NCBI GenBank assembly: GCA_016785225.1
Contig: JAFBJZ010000651.1
Coordinates: forward strand, 868,001-932,000
Reading direction: 5' to 3'
DNA length: 64,000 nucleotides
Origin: Psettodes erumei
Lineage: Eukaryota > Chordata > Actinopteri > Pleuronectiformes > Psettodidae
Shown in pieces: positions 51,845 to 57,800 of this stretch; the first letter of the stretch is position 1; each line of letters opens with the position of its first letter. The notes under the pieces are model-generated. The model was given only the letters and a program-made list of their open reading frames with translations, did not search any database and was not told the DNA's origin. Both the position numbers and the translations under genes were made by a program.

Positions 51845-54800
51845 CCTCCCTCATGGCTGCGATAACGACGCCATCGCTTCCTTTCTTTTCGTCCATTTAC
51901 CATCTGAAGACGTTTCTTCCCCCCTTTTTACAGTTCAGTGGCAGCTGCATCCATGGCTGGACAGAGAATGGGGCCCACTTTTTACACCCGGAATGTCTTC
52001 CTCTCCTCCTTTTATGTGTGTGTCTATCTTTCTGTGTGAGATAACCAGCTGCAGCATCTGGTTATGGGAATGTTCTTTTTTTTTTATCTTTCTTTTTTTG
52101 TTCGTACGATCCGTCGCAACTGTTTTCCTGACTTCCCTTTCCTCAGCTATGTTCAGTGGATGTATTTCTCCATGCATTTAGACCCGAACCTGAACATAAC
52201 ACATGAGCTACCCCCCCCACCCCACCCCCCATGTGCTGGATAGATAAGACAGTGAATGTACCTGCTCGCGTTCAAACACATTTCTTCTGTCACCTGTAGG
52301 CTTGTCGTGCGCCATGTATGCTGTATCTTTCAGTGGCCTCTCGCTGCAGAGAGCGACACACGTGTCATGTTCTTACTGAGCCCCACTCTTTCCATTTGTC
52401 AAGTCCTTTGACAACATACTCAGGGAATGGGTTGTTGATTCAGAGTTGTTTTTTTTGTGTTGTTATGAAATGTGTTCACTGAATAGAATAAGAAGTGCAT
52501 TGTTTTTGTGTGTGCGTGCAGGTGTGAGTGTGTTTCTTGGTCCTCCTCTCGTCAGGCGTTTTTTTTTTTTAAGCTGCGTATCGGTTCTCCCTGTCGCGCG
52601 GCACGTGGGAGGATTCGGCACAACGCAAACGACTCCGCGCCCGTCTACTCGCCGCTCCCCGTCGCTGAGGAGCATTTTGGGTCGGCGGTAGCGTGGAGCG
52701 CAGCCCAGAAAATGTGGAGAAAAGTTACTTAAAAAAAACAAAAACAAACAAACTGCTGCCTGATTCAAAACCTGCAGCAACAAAATGATAACTGCAGGGA
52801 CAAAACAGATTCTCTCTCAGCAGAATAAATTGTGAGCTCGGCCACCGTGCTCACATTAATGCAGCGTCCACCTTCACTGAGCGGCGACAGTAGCACAGTG
52901 CCTTCCAGGTGTGTGTGTGTGTTTGCACTCAGAGAGGACACACACTGCCTCCACTCGGGACACACATCCTCTGAATGTGTTCACATTTAAACATTTTCAA
53001 TCCAGATCTGGCTCCAGATCATCGGGAGACTGTCCACGCTTTCTAAACTAACTGGACCTCCTTGTGAGATTGTTTTGCTGGTTTCATGGACGAAAGTAAC
53101 AGATACAGTTACAGTAGAAAATCAGTTTTCCCTGCGTCCCTTTGCAGAAGTCATGAACAAAAACAAACATGAGCTCTGAATTACTATTGGTTGAAACGCC
53201 CTCCACGTTTCAATAAAAGGTCTGGTCATCCTCCCTTTTTAAAACACGCTGAGTTCAGACTGAGCTGGGAGATAAAATGTGTGAGAGCGCTCTCCCTCTC
53301 ATACAACTACACACACACACTCAGAGACTGACCCACACAGCGAAACCACTTTCACTGCAGGGATTTGTGAGAAGCGGTATGCAGGAATGAGGACCTGGGA
53401 GAGTTAAAGAGAGTATGGCGTTGTGTCAGAGTGTGTGTGTGTGTGTGAGGTGTGAAGCACATGCGCTCACACGGCGTCTCCTCTGTCCCCGCCCTCAGAC
53501 ACGAGCTATTGGAGGAGGCCAGGAGAAAGGGTTTACCTTTCGCCCAATGGGACGGCCCGACGGTTGTCGCCTGGCTGGAGGTAAACAAACACACACGGAC
53601 ACTTTCCTTCTGGAGTTTTTCCCAGATTAATTTTTTTAATGGCCGTCCTACTCGACATGCACGTGAACGTGACTGTGTCCACACCTCTGTTCCGAGGATT
53701 TCCTGTTTGATTCGATGCACGTGCAGAGACAACCGCCACTTTGTTTAAACGTCTTGTGGATTATTGCATGAAACACAAATTAAGTTAAATCTGATCAGCC
53801 ACAGGGCCGCCCCCTGCGTGACTGTCACCTGTACTTGGAGACAAACCGCCGTTTGTCTTCTGTCATTCACTGAAAGGCCAAACTGCCCTTTAGTTATTAT
53901 AGCTTCTTTTTTTATATATATACGTATTGCTTAAGTTCATTACCAGTTATTTATTACGCTGTGACCCCCATTTCCAGTAATGAGTTTTAATATTCTGCAA
54001 CTAAAGCAGTCATCGTAAATCAGAAATAATTCCCGTGATGAATTTGTGGAGCAGCTGAACATGTTGGAAGGCACAGCAGGGGAAATAAAGGCCGAACATT
54101 GAACCACTGCTGCCCCCTGATGTTTAGTGGAGGACGTGCAGCTGCCAGCCAACCCACGACCCCAACACAACGCTCCAATTAAAGACAGTCAGAGAGTCAG
54201 GGATTATTGCAGCTCAAATATATTTTTACAGCCCTTGAGCTCTGAGTATATTGTGCCAATATTACAGGATGTTAGAATCAACTATTTTAATGCCAAATAA
54301 TTCAGTGTTTCCTGCCAAATTATGTTCTATTTAAGATGGAAAAACCTGTGAGACAGCATGCTGACTATCAAGGGACTAAATCTGCTGAAATTCAGGATGG
54401 CAATAAAAAAGATACACCAAACAACTGTAATATGAGACATTTTATTTGCGAGGACGGTGAGGGTGATCGAGGTTGACGACGGCATCAGTCTAAGCGTCTC
54501 CTCTCCTCACAGCTGTGGCTGGGGATGCCGGCGTGGTACGTGGCGGCGTGCCGCGCCAACGTGAAGAGCGGGGCCATCATGTCGGCGCTCTCCGACACCG
54601 AGATCCAGAGGGAGATCGGCATCAGCAACCCCCTGCACCGGCTCAAGCTGCGGCTGGCCATCCAGGAGATGGTCTCCCTCACCAGCCCCTCGGCCCCGCC
54701 CACCTCCAGAACCGTGAGTCGAGCAGAACGCGCGGGACGCAGCCCCGGGCGCTCCGGTTGCACAAACATTTACCGGAAGCAGAGCTCGTGCGGAGGACGT

Positions 54801-57800
54801 AGTCGTCGTAGTCTCACTACTTACATTAATATATTATATTTGAAGAGTTATTTGGGGAAATGTGTGAACTTGCTTTGAGTCGACTGGTATCACACTTATC
54901 TGTGAAGCTGCAGCCGACGAGCGTAGCTCAGCACATAAAGAGTGGAAATGGCGAGCGTGGCTCTGTCTTAACATAATCCACCTACAAGCGCATTTAAAGA
55001 TCACATTTAAAAAAAAGGTTTCTCTTGTTTAGCTTATTGACAGCGTTCTAATGTATTTATTGAAAGACAAGATATCAGACTTTTTAGTTTATCTCCACAG
55101 TCTGACGTTTAAGATCGAGAGGAAATTGCAGCAAAGAAGCAGAACTCTGAATCACGCGAACGAACGATCATTTCAAACATCTCCGGAAGCTGACAGGCAG
55201 AAAAGAAAGGAGCTCGTAACCTAAATGAAGTCGTACTTGTAGGTGGGTTGCGTTTCCTCCTAATGGAGCAGCCCCCGTTTCCTGTCTGTATGCTAAGCTA
55301 AGCTAACAGGCAGTAAAGACTGAATGACGATGACGTAACTTCTGCCTCCGGATCAGCTCTGACAAATGTTTTTATAACTGAATGTCCTCTTCTGCTCACA
55401 CACACACACACACTCCTCCGCACATGGTGGCGAGGGGGGTGTTGACGACGCGTTTAGGTGGGCGACGACAAGCGAACAGAGCTGCCGGGACGTAAACACT
55501 CCCAGAACATTTGTCAGTGATTTGCTTTTTTTTTTTTCTATCCCACCAGATCCTGCAGTCTTAGTGACGGGTTAAGTGAAGATTACAGTGGTTTGTAAAA
55601 CACGGCAGCGCTGTGTGCGCCGTAATTTAGCCCTCCAGTTATTTCCACACCACACAGTCACTCTCTCAGCTCCCTGTTGTCATGGTAATTGCGCGCGGCC
55701 CCTAAGGACTCCGCTGCTTCCTTAACGATAGCGAGTGTTTCGCCGCTGCAAGACGAAAACATTCGATAGGTTTTTTTTCCCTCTTTAAGACTCGACGCGA
55801 TATTCTGCATGCAGAGGTCATAACTCATAAGCTCTTGCACTTTTTTTTCCTCTCCTCTCCTGGTGTAAAATAACTGACAGCCATACACACACACACACAC
55901 AGGTTTACCTCACCCTCTCCTCTACCACTTCTTCTCCACTTCCACACCTCATAAAGTTTTCACTAGTAGCGAGTAGCTCACCTCAGGCTGTTTTGTGACG
56001 TTGACAACTGCTTAATCAGTACTGAATCAGCAGGCAGAGATGAACGTGATGGCATGTGGCTAGTCACCACTGGAGTGAAGCGATTTTTGTTGGACTGTAA
56101 TTTGAGTGCAATGGCCCTTTACTGGCGGAGCGGGATGAGTAATGTGGCGTGTGGTACTAACGTACTCAGTTCTCCTCCTTGTGCATGGCAACCGTCTTTG
56201 TGACTCGTGTCGTTTCTACTCGTATGTCGAAGTCGGGATGTTTCTGTGCTGTGTTTTTCTTTTTTTTTTGTCCTTTGCCCTTTGACCCGCTGGCGGGTTT
56301 GGGGCCAGGTCATCATCTGACTGTGATGCTGTAACACTATTGGCTTACAGTGGTGCTGCTCTTCTTCTTTAACACTGCTTGCCCCTCCTGCCGGACCTCT
56401 ACTACCAACCCTGCTGCTGCTCTGTCTCTCGGGCTCTGCCCCTCCCCTCCCCAACCCCTTGTAGCCGTCGGGCAATGTTTGGGTGACCCATGAGGAGATG
56501 GAGACCCTGGCAGCCCCCTCCAAGACGGTCAGTCCCCTTGTGTCCTCTTAACCCCCACCTTTCTCCGTGTCTCACAGCGTGTATGTGCATGTCGGATGGA
56601 TGAAGCAGGTGGTGACTGATGGAGTGCAGTTAAACCCCCCCACCCCCATGTCCACACATTTTTTTAAGCAAGAATTTAGTTGGAGACTGACACACACACA
56701 CACACACACACACGCACATACTCTATGTGAGTTCAGCTTTAAGCCTTCGTTGCTGCTCAGTGAAGGTCACACACAGTTCATCTCCCATCGCATAAGGTTG
56801 TGAATGATGTGGGTCCTGGACGTAAGTGAGGTTTTGCATTTGGGATTCAGCTGCAGGATGCTACTTTCACTCATATTCTTTTCTTTTTCAATCAGAAGTC
56901 AGAGTCTGAAGAGGGGAGCTGGGCACAGGTAAGGGGAAGAAGTTCGCTCTTTTAATGCGCAAACATGGGGAAGTGGCAGGCGGACTCATTTCCTCTCGTG
57001 TCTACTAGACCCTAGCTTACGGCGACATGAACCACGAGTGGATAGGCAACGAGTGGCTGCCCAGTCTAGGACTACCTCAGTACCGCAGCTACTTCATGGA
57101 GTGCCTGGTGGACGCCCGCATGCTGGACCACCTCACCAAGAAGGACCTGAGGGTGCACCTCAAGATGGTGGACAGCTTCCACAGGTACCAAAATAACATT
57201 TGCAGACAGGGGATGGGGGGGATTATTTGACCACGCCTTCAGCAAACAGTCTTTCTCCTGTCACGCCACCATGTTTGCTCTTTGTGCCGCCAGGACAAGT
57301 TTACAGTACGGAATCATGTGTCTGAAGAAGCTCAACTACGACAGGAAGGAACTGGAGAGACGCAGGGAGCAAAGTCAGCATGAAATGAGAGGCGCGTATG
57401 AAAAAAAACCAACTAATCGACGTGGTTGTGAACTAAATCGGTATGTTAACAGGGAGGAGATTAACGTAGATTAAGGAGGTTCCTGGTTCTTGTGTCTGCA
57501 CAGACGTGCTGGTGTGGAGCAACGAGCGCGTCATCCGCTGGGTGCAGAGCATCGGCCTGAGGGACTACGCCAACATCCTCCTGGAGAGCGGCGTGCACGG
57601 CGCTCTGGTCGCCCTGGACGACAACTTCGACTACAGCAGCCTGGCGCTGCTCCTCCAGATCCCCAACCAAAACACTCAGGTACACCGGCGTGGCGTCACA
57701 AAGTGCGGCTGGATTCTGCACCTTTGGTCTGAAATGGGTTTTTTGAAGTTTCTTTCAGCATTGACAAAGTCAAATTTAAAGGCGCTAAATAGCAGCAGAA

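Larger units (their letters stand above)
50323..53498 (+). other. ppfia2: ppfia2 intron R-S
   Basis: 3.2 kb, GT-AG. It carries (GT)12 at 50854-50878, CAC- and CCT-triplet runs at about 51070-51142, a C-run near 51596-51610, (CT)n at 51792-51840 and (GT)8 at 53431-53447. No exon supported. Confidence 0.85.

Noticed and set aside
57392..57474. Read-through of exon X into the intron (GAYEKKPTNRRG...)
   Set aside because: Not conserved and hits a stop; it is the intron after the GC donor.
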